This document shows positions 38,290 to 49,239 of a stretch of DNA of 64,000 bases, in pieces (within the stretch, counting starts at the first letter, position 1; each line of letters opens with the position of its first letter). Source of the DNA: Hofstenia miamia (lineage: Eukaryota; Xenacoelomorpha; Acoela; Hofsteniidae); contig CABFPE010000163.1 in the NCBI GenBank assembly GCA_900660155.1, forward strand, positions 868,216-932,215, given 5' to 3'. Position numbers and translations under genes: made by a program. The notes beneath the pieces are model-generated. The model worked only from the letters and a program-made list of their open reading frames with translations. It was not told the origin of the DNA and did not search any database.

Positions 38290-38397
38290 CATTTCATCAT
38301 TCTGCATACGACGAATCCGCGGATGAAATTCTTTAAATTTTTTAGTGAATTGCATAATATTTTTGCTGTCTAATAAAGTACAAAGGAGCTCGGACAT
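38290..38397 (-). CDS. Exon A1 (candidate first coding exon) of a minus-strand gene
   Basis: ATG at 38397-38395 opens 36 codons, MSELLCTLLDSKNIMQFTKK to RRMQNDEM, ending at a good donor ATG|GTAAGC in phase 0. Exon A2, 2 kb downstream, starts in phase 0. No signal peptide is present, so the product should be intracellular. With A2 and A3 it gives about 160 residues of largely helical protein; no family recognised. Upstream untranslated exons were not identified. Confidence 0.55.
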
Positions 38398-38403
38398 TAT
38401 CAC

Positions 38404-40335
38404 GATATCGTTTTGAAATGCGTTTCAAGCCAAATTAAGTGTAACGTTAGAGTGTTAATTACATCACGTTGAAACAGTTAGCACGTCCTTGTTGCATAAC
38501 CATTAGAAAGATTCATTTGATCAAAAATTAACTTTCTCAAATTGACCTAATGTTATTGAAATTTTGAATCTTGTTGAAGAAGTTCTAAAATTTGCATGAG
38601 GGAAAAATAAAACTTGTAGGACATTTTATGTATTCGTAGAAGTAATTAGTATCCGTTCGCAGTAAGTTGTATACATTCCCAAGTTCAAGATTACTCTGTA
38701 TATTTTTACTATATATTATATAATATTTCATGGTTTCCTAATTATTTTATTTCTTGTTTTATTATTATTATTATTATTATTATTTATTGTAGTTTATCTC
38801 CTAAAACAACAGAACTCGGAGTGCGCATCGAATTTTGATACCTATTATTATAATTGCATTTATTGTTATTAATTCAATTTGCTCCTAATGACTACCTAAT
38901 AAATAATAGTAATGCAGGATTTGAGGACACAAAAACTGTACATTTCTTAAATATCTATTTAGCAAGTTAATAATCTACCAGGTACTAAGAAAACAAAGTG
39001 ATTCTATTCTATTCTATTATATATATATATTTTTTTTTGATGAAATTCACATAGTACTGAAATTTGATAAATGTATGCTAAAAATGGTTTCTATGCCTAG
39101 TTTCCATAGTTAGGGTGGCTTTGGAATGTGAATATGAAAAGGATGTGTGATTCGCAGTGTTTCTATCAACCTCATTATTACATTAAAATACGAACAATCT
39201 TTATTAAATTTTGTAATATAATTCTTACACCACCAAATTATTTTCCTTGAGTTTGATATTTGTACTTCTTCGAATCTTCATTTTGACATTGAAATAATTT
39301 TTCTAAGAAGTATAACATTGCAGATTGTGTCTGATCCGTTTAGTAATTTTGTTAGAGGTGGAGGATAATGTGGCTATTTCAAGTTACTTTCATGAAAAGA
39401 TGAATGGCTACATGAATTTAGTTGTTTTTAGCAGTGAGCAATGAAATACCGAGTCATTCATTCAGTAGGTATATTAACATTCATAGACCATAGAGACAAA
39501 AAATCATTAATAATAGCATATATAAAAAACATATTTGGTTAAGTAATAAATGATTGAGATATGGTAATTTAACTGGTTTTCAAAAGACACTCTATATGTT
39601 GCATTACCAGCAATGCATACAGTATTGTTGCTTTGACTGCCAACTTTATTCACACACCTTCTTGTGAGTTAAAAGTGTTAGATGCAGGTCTTGCTAGAAT
39701 AAGGAGATCTTCTTTTCTTAAATGAATGAGTGACCAATTATCATTGTTTGAGCCAATTCCTTGCATTCCTTATGCGCGGATGCAACATGTCTAAATATAC
39801 TTCTCAAAATTATTTCACCAAATAATTTTTCATGTTGATTTTCAGTACTTGGTTTCATATGATGCAGAGGCAACAGTACTTAAATCCATTCCAAGTGTAC
39901 CTTTAAGTTATCCCTAAGCATTTGAAGTTTGAAGGAATTTGTTTTAATCTCCAAGTTTGTTTGAGTTGTATATTAAATTGAGCGTTCGTAGACTGGAGCC
40001 TAAACGAACTGGCAAGGGATTTGAGTGAGGAGACATTGGTTTGACATTAAATTTCATCTTACTGGACATAGGAAGTTTAGTTATGCTTTTAGCCATATAA
40101 ATATATGAACGTAGCTACTTCACCCCATTAAGTAAAATTTAAGGAACGCATAGTCTTAATAAAATTAAGCTTACAATGAACATATAATTTCAGTTGCGCT
40201 CGAGAGATTTTGCACATGTTCATTTGACAATCAATTGAATTTCCTCTTCAAAATTGAACCTCAGAATTTGACAAGAATATGCCCAAAAATAAGTACAAAA
40301 ACTGTACATAGTCTCTATGACGAAAAAGAATAAAT
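38404..40335. other. AT-rich stretch with two LINE-tail-like tandem repeats
   Basis: (ATT)n at 38759-38783 and (ATTCT)n at 38999-39019 resemble LINE 3' tails. No coding remnant could be attached to either. Nothing else is supported. Confidence 0.4.
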
Positions 40336-40833
40336 TGTAGAATCTTGTCCACCCTTAATTCGAGCGAAATAGGTATAATTTCATTTCGGTCATTAGTCTT
40401 TCTTTTCTGATGCTGTTTTATCTGTGGGAGAGTTTTCGATTTCGGGTGACACTGTTGTGTCTGTGTTTGGGGAGTCTGTATTTAGGGAGTTTTTTAAATT
40501 TGTTGGTTTCCCATACCAGCTTCGGTTTTCAAGGTTAGTTTTTTCATAATCATTCGTTTTCCATTGTGTTCTATGTTTGCATAGGTCGTTTGACAAGTTT
40601 TATCTTCTCTGGAGTTTGTTGTATTTCCTGTGGTTATTCGTTACCTATTTGTTGGAAGCCCCAGTATTTGGTTGATAAGAAGTACATCTTCTTGAATCAA
40701 TTTTTTCTGGTTGTTTCCTGAGAAGAAATCCATCTTAACTCAGGATTGTTTTCTGCTTGCACTGTCGGGCGCCTGTCATGGTCACTATGTAGAATCTTGT
40801 CAACCCTTAATTCGTGTGAAATAGGCATAATTG
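40336..40833. repeat. Direct repeat of the 46-bp LTR end
   Basis: 40336-40381 and 40788-40833 share TGTAGAATCTTGTC-ACCCTT and the following AATTCG-G-GAAATAGG-ATAATT, with five or so differences. They are the two LTR ends of the remnant described above. Confidence 0.75.
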
Positions 40834-41670
40834 CTGTAGCATTTGTCCTTATTCTTTACGCAAAAGGGGTTAGGGATTCCATAATCACTCCCAATGGAGT
40901 TGTATTATTGTTAATCCAGCAACTCTGGTTGTATTACTGTAACTATCTGTTTAGATTGGGAGTACTTGGTGATAGAGGGTCGAGACCTGACACAGAGCTA
41001 TGCAAGAGAAAAGAATTCCAACTTGGTAATTGTTCCATTCTTCGGGGAAACTGCAGGGTTCACCACCATGACTCACAGTGCGTGGACAGTGTTCTCAGTG
41101 ATTTTGAGTGATTTGTAACCTATTAATTTATTGCATTGATTACCCTTGTTATTGTCATTGAGAAAATACAGAACGGTAGCACAACCGGGATGCTTTAGCT
41201 TATTATAATTCCCTACATATAATATCCCTACATTTATAAAAGTACATGAAGGCCTAGGATACATGCGAGTAATCAATGCTGCTGGCAGAAAGCAGGAATT
41301 GGTTAGCAATTGGTCAATCAAGATACAATCTAATACAGTAACACTATAAACAATGTAAGCCGACTGGCAGTGATCGGGGCTCGTAGGCACCTCGTATGTA
41401 TAATAAGTTTCATTATTAGAAATAGCGAATTTGGATCTAAAAAGGGTTAGCTTATGTTGAGTTATCAGCAACATTTATTATTAGGGAATGAATCGATGGG
41501 AAAGCTACAAGAGATAAAAAAAACCCCTAATCGTAAACTTAACCTAAGAGCACGTCGGAAGTCCCGGCTGCCCGCTGCACCGCACTTTTGAAAGGCTGGA
41601 TCGTGCAGCTGCTCCGAAATACCTTTAGCTGGATCTGGGGACCACCTGCAGCCTACTCTTGTGCTTGAAC
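40336..41670 (-). mobile_element. LTR retrotransposon remnant: LTR, primer-binding site, gag start, 3' LTR stub
   Basis: On the minus strand an LTR of roughly 0.9 kb ends GACAAGATTCTACA at 40788 and is followed at once by TAGTGACCATGACAGGCGCC. This is nearly the same arrangement as the gypsy element at 56124 (GATTCTACA then TGGCGACTGTGACAGG). Internal blocks also match that element's LTR: TTTTAGATCCAAATT and an AGGGGTTTTTT run. A short frame starting MDFFSGNNQKKLIQEDVLLI follows. About 450 bp further the last 46 bp of the LTR recur (40336-40381), the stub of a deleted 3' LTR. It is a deletion derivative of the same family. The outer border near 41670 is approximate. Confidence 0.65.
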
Positions 41671-42743
41671 ATTTAGCTTTCCATTAATATAATTAAATAA
41701 CTTAAATAAAAATAACAGAGTAAATCCAGTAAAATTCGTTCATCACAATCACAACCATTACTGCGTATTTATACTGAATTTTTGTTAACAATTAAGCAAT
41801 CGGCAAGTACCTGTTTTTTAATGTTGTTGACAGTTTTCCCTCTTTTTCTTCGTTTGCTGATTTTGCGCAACGTCAGCATTAATTAGCTCATGTGAGTTAG
41901 TCTTTTAGTATTTTGTCAAACTGTTTTGCCGATATAACTAATATCAAAACGGCACTGTATAAAATTGTACAAAATAATCAAAGAATAATAACCGTGTGTT
42001 TACATTTTTATCAAATTATTATACTACTAGTCTTATTTATGTCCTTAGTTTCTCTTTATTTGACCACACACAGATTACGCCACAAAAAGCCTAAACATAG
42101 AAAATCCTTGCATACAGATTTTAATAACGGTATTGGTTTTTTAATACAACATCGACATGAAAAAGCAAAGATACTATATTGCTAAGTAACTACTGCCAAT
42201 ACCCACAAAATATATATGAAATCTTCATTCGATAGCCAATAGATTTCACTACATTCCCCTCAAAGTGCTGTTTTTGTGAAAAATCAATAGACATGCAGAT
42301 GAGTAATTAAAACATCAAACACACATCAGCAAAGCAAAGCCCGAAAATAAAAAAGATTTGCTACATAACACAGAAAAATTGTTTTACTCGAAATTTAACA
42401 AAGTGTGTTTCCTACTTTCAAGAATGACATATTATGTATTGATTGAAGTGCATTAGCTATGTGACCAGTCTTGTGATCAAATGTTTATGTTCAAATGAAA
42501 AATATAACAAACTCATTGAAATAAAATTACCTTGCTCATCACATTACCACTATTCAAATTCATACAGTCAATAGCAAGTTAATATCTGGAGTAGCATAGA
42601 TTCCAATCAATTTCTAGAAAAATCATCAAATTTCTCTGCTGCTCATGTCATGCAAATTTTCTATTTTGCACGGTCATACATTTTTGAAGATTGGTACATG
42701 TTGAAAATTCTAAATTCATAATGAGGCAAATGTTAAAATTCAC

Positions 42744-42827
42744 CGTGCGTTTGGATATTGCAAAGAAATTTGCCACTTCATCAAGCTGAAATACTGAGCT
42801 ATACCTTCTCGAAAATTTTTCATGATC
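42744..42827 (-). CDS. Candidate 28-codon internal exon, unknown gene
   Basis: A strong acceptor (TTATTTTTCAG) and the donor ACG|GTGAAT bound an 84-bp open block. It encodes DHEKFSRRYSSVFQLDEVAN FFAISKRT, both ends in phase 0. Amino-acid composition is unlike random AT-rich translation. It may belong with the candidate exon at 43.5-43.7 kb on the same strand. No family recognised. Confidence 0.4.
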
Positions 42828-43532
42828 CTGAAAAATAATTAAACTTTGATAACTAATGAGAATATCAACAATCTGAGAAGTGCCTTTTCGTTCATTTTCG
42901 CACATAAACCTCTGACTTTGGTGACGGCACGGTTCAATGGGCTTGGAAGGTCTATCTACATATAGACAAACTACTAAAGGTCGTTGTTGATTACATAAAT
43001 GAATCTTATAAACATCGGTGACTTACTAAATGTCTTAATTCGTATGTTGAAATTATACAGAAACCATCGCTAAAGTGCTCTAGCTTTTAAGGTGACGTCC
43101 CTTTGTAGGTGAAGAGCAATTCAGCGGTGCTTCACCTATTTGGTGGTTTCAATTGTGTTTCGGAGTCACTCAGAAAACGCCTGTTTCTAATATGATTGAC
43201 ACAATTTTACCATACCACATGTTAAAATATATATGTAAACCATTTATACAATCAAGTCATTTGGTATCCTAATCAACAAAATCTTAATAAACTTCAATCT
43301 TTGCAAAACCGATAGCCATGAAAAAGATCTGTTATATCAATGGAATCAAGGCTATTATTTTATTACTTAAATTTCCTGATCTAACAAATATTGAATTTGT
43401 TTAAAGTTAAATGCAATACTGTATATGTTTACGATCACATTATAAGAGTTGATTCTGGCACTCGCCGTCAAAGAATAATTAAATATAAAAGAGCCAAAAA
43501 AAGAAAACTGATAACTTGTATTTTACAAGGAT

Positions 43533-43735
43533 TGTCCCCTTTGTAAACTATCCTTTTCAGTACCACCAAGTCCTGCTTTAATCCATGAAGAGAATTGATG
43601 TAAAATTTTGTCCAAGCATGCAATACAATGAATAGCTTTAGTTTAATGGACCTATAACCATAGTCCATTTGATTGAAACATACAAAGGGTTCACCAAGCA
43701 AGTTATATGGTTTCACAGCTAGAGAAGTGAATTCA
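43533..43735 (-). CDS. Candidate internal exon, unknown gene
   Basis: After the acceptor ATTTCTAG the frame encodes NEFTSLAVKPYNLLGEPFVC followed by FNQMDYGYRSIKLKLFIVLH and a basic segment ending KGDNP, near the donor-like GTAAAATAC. The mixed Trp/Cys/Pro-containing sequence over about 67 codons looks coding. Donor choice is uncertain. Function unknown. Confidence 0.4.
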
Positions 43736-43739
43736 TTTT

Positions 43740-46011
43740 CTAGAAATGTTGCATATCAAAGGAAAAAGCTAGATCTACACTTCTGCTTATGTCAGTGTAC
43801 ATTCTCTGATTTTCATGCCTTCAAATAAAAAGTTTTGATATGTAAAAAAATAATTGTTTATTGTTATTGGCCTCATTTTATTTCAATGGAGTTTTTGCAG
43901 TAAGTATTAAAAAAATCAAATTGTTTCAAAAATCACAGAGATGTTCTTTGACTTGGTTACTAATAGATACTTGCTACATCAAATCCTTACCTCTAGGGAC
44001 TTCGAGGACTCAATTTTTTTTAATTTTACTGCAAATCACCAGGCCGTGATTACATTAAACCTTAGTACCACTCAATCAATGCATTAGAAAATGCTCCAAA
44101 GACTAGTGAATTGAAAGGAATATTTTTTTATTATTATCATTATAAATATAATCAAAATATTTGCAAACGATTAATGAAATGTTCTTGTTTAGCTCACCCT
44201 GAGTAAATCAATCATTTATTAAATTATTTATTTATATATAAATAGTCATGATATCATGACCTTAAGTATTATATGGCATGTGCACCTGCCTTTACATGCT
44301 TGTTCAAATTCAAACATTGTAATCTGAAAATCTCCAAATCTAATCTCTTGCCTCAATTTAGAGAGACATCTTTAGAGCACTATGAAAGATTTCACCAATA
44401 TATTACTGCTAACTGAATTAGGAAATGTAGCAATTTTTGAACGTGAAATTTGTATAACACAGAATTGTACTTTATCAGCACCATCTGTCACAGCATCAGG
44501 TATAGATTACAACATCTTTAGCTATACCATACATTTTTGGTCAGAATTTATTTTTGGATTTAGGCTATTTAGAAATTCTTCCAGTATAAACTTAGTTCTT
44601 AAGGCAACGTAGTTGCATCAAGATTTTTTCAATTATTTTCAAATTGGGCTTGGTCCTAAAGCTCTTCACTAAAATATATATTTTTTCACAAAAATGCGCA
44701 TTTTATGACAAACGTGCACAAGTGGTCTCATTGACTATTAAAAATATAATCTATTTTCTTAATTTTTATTCGCTATTTTAAACCGTAATGCTTCCAAAAC
44801 AAGATTTTCCGATATTTTAAGTGATAACCTTTATTTTTTTAAGAAATGTTTATTGTAGATTTTCTTAGTGAAACAGCAATGTTTTGGTGGTAACTGTACA
44901 TATGTAGTCACTGGACTGGGGCAATGCAGCACAAATTTGTGAATTTTTTTCAAAATAAAATAAATAATTGTAATTATTGATTTCTTTAGCTGAAAATCGT
45001 TCTCTCTCCATAGCTAATTTCCAAGAATTGTTGAGCTGCATGTCGAAATTAGCAATGGGTTAAAAACTGAGAAGTGGAAGGATAACGTAAAAAATGCTAC
45101 TCAAATCTCAAATATGCTGCTAAATTGATTTTACTGTAGGGAAGATTTGTTATCAAATATATATATATATATATATTAATAATGCATTATTGCATAAGCC
45201 ATTACCATTTCTGGACTATAATTTACAATAAAAAACAATAATTCCAATTTAATTATTGTAAAAATTTTGGTGAAATTGATTGTTAGTATAGCTTAATAAC
45301 ATACTACTAAATATCGGTATGTGTCTATTTCCTGAATCATTTATCAAATTTTTTCAATTCAATTGCGAAGAGTATTGTTGAAAAGAATATATGTTACAGT
45401 AAGATTGGGAAACTTGCAATTTCATGAAGTTGTGAAATTGCTTACTCACATAAAAACTATATAAAGCACTAAATTGGGAAAGTTTAGGTTAATGTTAGGA
45501 TTAGAACTAAGATTAAGATAGCTCCAGGAAATACTTGATTTTGTTTGCCAATATATCGCATTGTATCACAGTTATTCTCTTCGGAGCGCAAAATTATTCG
45601 CACAGTAAATATCAGTTCCGTCAAAAAAACAAAATGGGAAATAGCTATAAAACGGAAGTCCTAAGTTTTAATAGCAGTGTTGTAACGTTTCGCAGATGTA
45701 CTGTACATGTATGTTTTTACAATTTAATTGAAATATGAGAAATTTTATGAATCAGCATATAAGTAGAGGTACAATTGTTCATAGATTTTCTGAGACACAT
45801 AGCATTGTTAAAGGCCAATGTGAAGGCATCAAGAGAATGTTTGCAGTACTACGATTTAGAAACCATGTACAATTCAAATAAATATTAAAAATATAGTAAT
45901 TGAATAGCTTAAATGCGTCAGTCTGATATAAAAGCCTGACGTGCTGCTTATAAAGTTTTGATATTTTCTGTATGAACTTTCATACATGCTACCGATTTTA
46001 ACTTAACTTAA
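43740..46011. other. AT-rich intergenic stretch
   Basis: Several short open frames occur but none has recognisable content or convincing splice signals. An (AT)n tract lies at 45157-45177. Confidence 0.4.
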
Positions 46012-46046
46012 TCATGGACATCTAGATATTATCTAGATGTCCATGA
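46012..46046. repeat. Perfect 35-bp palindrome
   Basis: Two 17-bp arms, TCATGGACATCTAGATA and its exact inverse, are separated by one base. Such a structure can extrude as a cruciform or fold as a tight RNA hairpin. It is isolated, with no element borders nearby. Confidence 0.85.
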
Positions 46047-47186
46047 CTTAATGCAAAAAGTCGTTTTGAGTTTCTCATAGCTTCAAATTGATTCCATGTT
46101 TATGTAACCCAATTACATGTTCTTGTTACCACACAACTTCTTTGATGACTTTAAGCAAAAATGCATAATACTGTTCTAGACAAATCTTCAATTATCTTGT
46201 TAAGCAGTAAGTTATGAATTTCTACTTTCCATTATCAAAAAACCTAGTAAAAAATTTGACTCATGATGTTGAATTACTAATAGATTTTTGATTGATTTTT
46301 CTAGTTTGGGGTGACTATAACAAAATGCGCCTTTTGATATCCATTTGTAAAGATTTTGGGTACATATCATTTACATAATGATATAAACATCACTATGATT
46401 AGAATGGGTATTTACAATTATAAAACTTTATAGTCATAGTAAAAGACAAACCTCTACATAATGTTTTTTACAGTTTATTGGTAAATCTTGTGTTTCCACT
46501 TTCGCTAGACACCTTTCCATTAATATTATAGCATTTAGTATTCATCTACAATTTTGAAATATATTGAGTGTATGCCGTCTTTGAAACCTATACGTATACA
46601 AAAATCAATATGGTTCTAGGCTTAGGCAGTCATGCATTTTGAAACTAGACAATGTGGCAAAATACAAGCAATACCTAAAAAGTGATTTACCTAATTGTAC
46701 AGTATTCAGTTCAATATGAGTTCAAACTTAAGATTTGAAGGTCATAATGGATTTTGGATGGATAAATGCAAGAAGTTATTACGAATTTTTGTACGCCATC
46801 GCGCTACAGAAATATTTTGTAGCATGAAATATTTCATGTAATGCTTCAATTGCTAGGCATAGTAGTACTTGACGTTCTTCTCTCTTTGAAGTTCTGCAAT
46901 AGAATTAGTGATAATAAACTACATTTTACAATTGAAACATAGACGGGGATTACGCGATTATATATTATTTATGGCTTTGTCCATGACATAGAACTAACAT
47001 TTTTATATCAAAATGAAGACATTTCATTTGTATTCAAAATCTTCTTAATTTCCTTTTCAACTGTTTTTACTATCTGATACTGGGGTTCCAAATTGCTGAC
47101 TGACTCGGAAAAGTCAGGTCAATGCCTTCATCTTTCATTTTCCTGGAAACGATCACCATTTTTCTTGTGACTCAAACCGCAATGCC

Positions 47187-47650
47187 TCAAATTATGATCT
47201 TTCCATGTGATGAGAAACTGCAGAAAATATCATGATTTTGATTTTCGTCAAAACCTTCGTCATCCGTTTGATAATCATACATTTTAAAGTCTTGGTCATC
47301 CCATATGAATACATTGTTCATCTCAACCCGTTCAGAATGTAATGGTATCCGCTTTGATGGGTGTATCGAAGCAGACCCGTCCATTTTTGTTATGTAGCCA
47401 ACTTGTGCATTCGTAGTTACTTGAAGACTGTAAATTTTTTTGTCTTCTGTTGTCAATCATTTCCCGGATTTAAGTGTGACGTCAAATACTTTGTCCAAGT
47501 TTGCAGAAAATAATTTCCCTTTTCCTTTAGTAGAGCATCTTTGGAATACCTTGTAGTATAGACTTCTAAATAGAAGCACTCTTTTCTTTCTCCAGTTTTT
47601 GGGAAATTGATTGCTTTCGTCTTAAAAGAATTCGTCGCACATTTAAACAT
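47187..47650 (-). pseudogene. Hypothetical protein fragment with a frame break
   Basis: After an acceptor-like TTTTACATAG the frame reads MFKCATNSFKTKAINFPKTG and continues to TWTKYLTSHLNPGND at 47453. A second, overlapping frame continues with acidic sequence containing VFIWDDQDFKMYDYQTDDEG to 47187. The break, the lack of donors, and no recognised family suggest a decayed gene or captured fragment. Coding in either part is uncertain. Confidence 0.35.
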
Positions 47651-47999
47651 CCTATGTAAAACAATTATGAATACATCATGTGAAATAACTCCTCTTATAT
47701 TTGTTAGCGATTAGAGGTCGTGGACATGACGACCATATCCTCACCAAATTACATTAATGAGACGCAAAAACAATCCTCGTTTTCTATTCATAAGCATAAT
47801 TAATTGAATATTGTCAATAAATTATTAATAATGTTTCAAATCATTTGTAGGAATTTCTTTACCAATCCCGCCCGCATGCGTATGCATGGACGCATGCGCG
47901 TACAGCACCCTCCAGAAATTTTTTATTTTTTTTCAATGTTTGCGGCTTTTATTTTTTACACTTTTTTTGCCTGTGTGCCTATTTGAGCCTTTTTTACTT

Positions 48000-48035
48000 G
48001 TGCATACAGTTTCTAAAATTGTTTGCTGTATGCAC
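48000..48035. repeat. Small inverted repeat (10-bp arms)
   Basis: GTGCATACAG and its inverse CTGTATGCAC flank a 16-base loop. It could be a hairpin; nothing adjacent assigns it a role. Confidence 0.5.
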
Positions 48036-48115
48036 GGTTTATTTTCGTATCGCATATTACCATAATATCAACCATATTAATGGGAAATCGATATCTTTAG
48101 TTCGATGGTTGGAGG

Positions 48116-48227
48116 CAATTTTTTTAAAATTTATGTATATGAAATTCGGTTTACGACTTCAGATCAAAATTCTGAACTGATACCACCACAGCCTAAAAAT
48201 TTTTTTGGAATATCCATATCCCTAATG

Positions 48228-48285
<58 letters not shown>

Positions 48286-48605
48286 TCCGCGACAACAAAG
48301 GTGTTTTTGGCCAACAGACATGTTGAAACTTTGCGGCAATCTCCTAATTCCCCAGATTTAAACTTATGTGACAGATGGCTGTTTATGTGGTTAAAAAAAG
48401 CTTCAAAGAAAGGACTTTCAATGAAGTTGCAGAGGCCGCGTTGCAGGTGCTCCGTTCTATTCCAGAAAACATGTACAAGTGCTAAATTCAGAAACTGTCG
48501 GATGGTGATTGACAACGGTGGTGATTACAGAATAAAACAATTCAAACTTATCTAGCATAATTTTTTCTTAATAATTTTCTGGTGTCTCATTACTTTTTTG
48601 ATACA

Positions 48606-48642
<37 letters not shown>

Positions 48643-48749
48643 CATTAGGGATATTCCAAAAAAAAATATTAGGCTGTGGTGGTATCAGTTCAGAATTTTG
48701 ATCTGAAGTCGTAAACCGAATGTCATATACATAAATTTTAAAAAAACTT
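48116..48749. repeat. Foldback structure: about 115-bp inverted arms around a mariner fragment
   Basis: Left arm 48116-48235 and right arm about 48636-48749 are inverse copies over about 115 bp (both include ACGACTTCAGATCAAAATTC), differing by a 6-bp indel and a few bases. Each arm runs inward into an (AT)n tract (48229-48281 and 48608-48638). Between them lies the 3' part of a mariner-like element. Confidence 0.8.
48290..48608 (+). pseudogene. Mariner-like transposase 3' fragment with right TIR
   Basis: The frame reads SPNSPDLNLCDRWLFMWLKK, the third catalytic motif of a mariner-type transposase, and then ENM/FRNCRMVIDNGGDY, the usual C-terminus (in a shifted frame in part). About 50 bp later comes CTGGTGTCTCATTACTTTTT and a TA, consistent with the element's right end. 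The 5' two thirds of the gene are absent. Confidence 0.7.
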
Positions 48750-48816
48750 TTCAACAAGCCGAGCCGAACTTACTCAAAATTTAAACGAGCCGAGCCGAGC
48801 TTAGAAATTACGGCTC

Positions 48817-48929
48817 NNNNNNNNNNNNNNNNNNNNNNNNNNNNNNNNNNNNNNNNNNNNNNNNNNNNNNNNNNNNNNNNNNNNNNNNNNNNNNNNNNNN
48901 NNNNNNNNNNNNNNNNNNNNNNNNNNNNN
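48817..48929. other. Assembly gap (113 N)
   Basis: Undetermined bases between a CCGAGCCGAGC-rich scrap and an (AT)n tract. Confidence 0.99.
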
Positions 48930-48952
48930 ATATATATATATATATATATATA

Positions 48953-49233
48953 CAGGGTGAGTAAAAAGTAATGCCCGATCTTTGAACAGTAATCTGACTT
49001 GAAAGTCAGTGACAATGTTGAATTGGAAGTCGACCCTGCGCGTGCAAGTTTTAGGCTTTCTAGATGCAAGCTAGGATTGAAATGTGCGAGAAAGTGTGCC
49101 GAAGTGTTGTTACTCGACTGGAACTGTGTATCGAGCACAACGGCGAACAGCTTGAACACTTTTAGTAGACAATCTTTTCATCTTTCTGAAAATAAATTTT
49201 ATTAAAATCGGGCGTTAATTTTTACTCACCCTG
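48953..49233 (+). mobile_element. Mariner-derived MITE, 281 bp
   Basis: The ends are inverted (CAGGGTGAGTAAAAAGTAAT at left; inverse of CAGGGTGAGTAAAAATTAAC at right) and both are flanked by TA, the Tc1/mariner target. Near the right end a 30-codon frame (MCEKVCRSVVTRLELCIEHN, then GEQLEHF and stop) matches the end of a mariner transposase. It is therefore an internal deletion product of a full mariner that kept its 3' coding end. Confidence 0.85.
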
Positions 49234-49239
49234 TACATA

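Noticed and set aside
41540-41660. A GC-rich block suggesting a SINE
   Set aside because: It lies at the outer end of the LTR remnant and is better explained as part of that LTR; no RNA polymerase III boxes or A-tail were seen.
48222-48326. Open frames of alternating Tyr-Ile across (AT)n tracts, here and at 19.2, 21.0 and 50.7 kb
   Set aside because: They are translations of microsatellites with no start context or homology.
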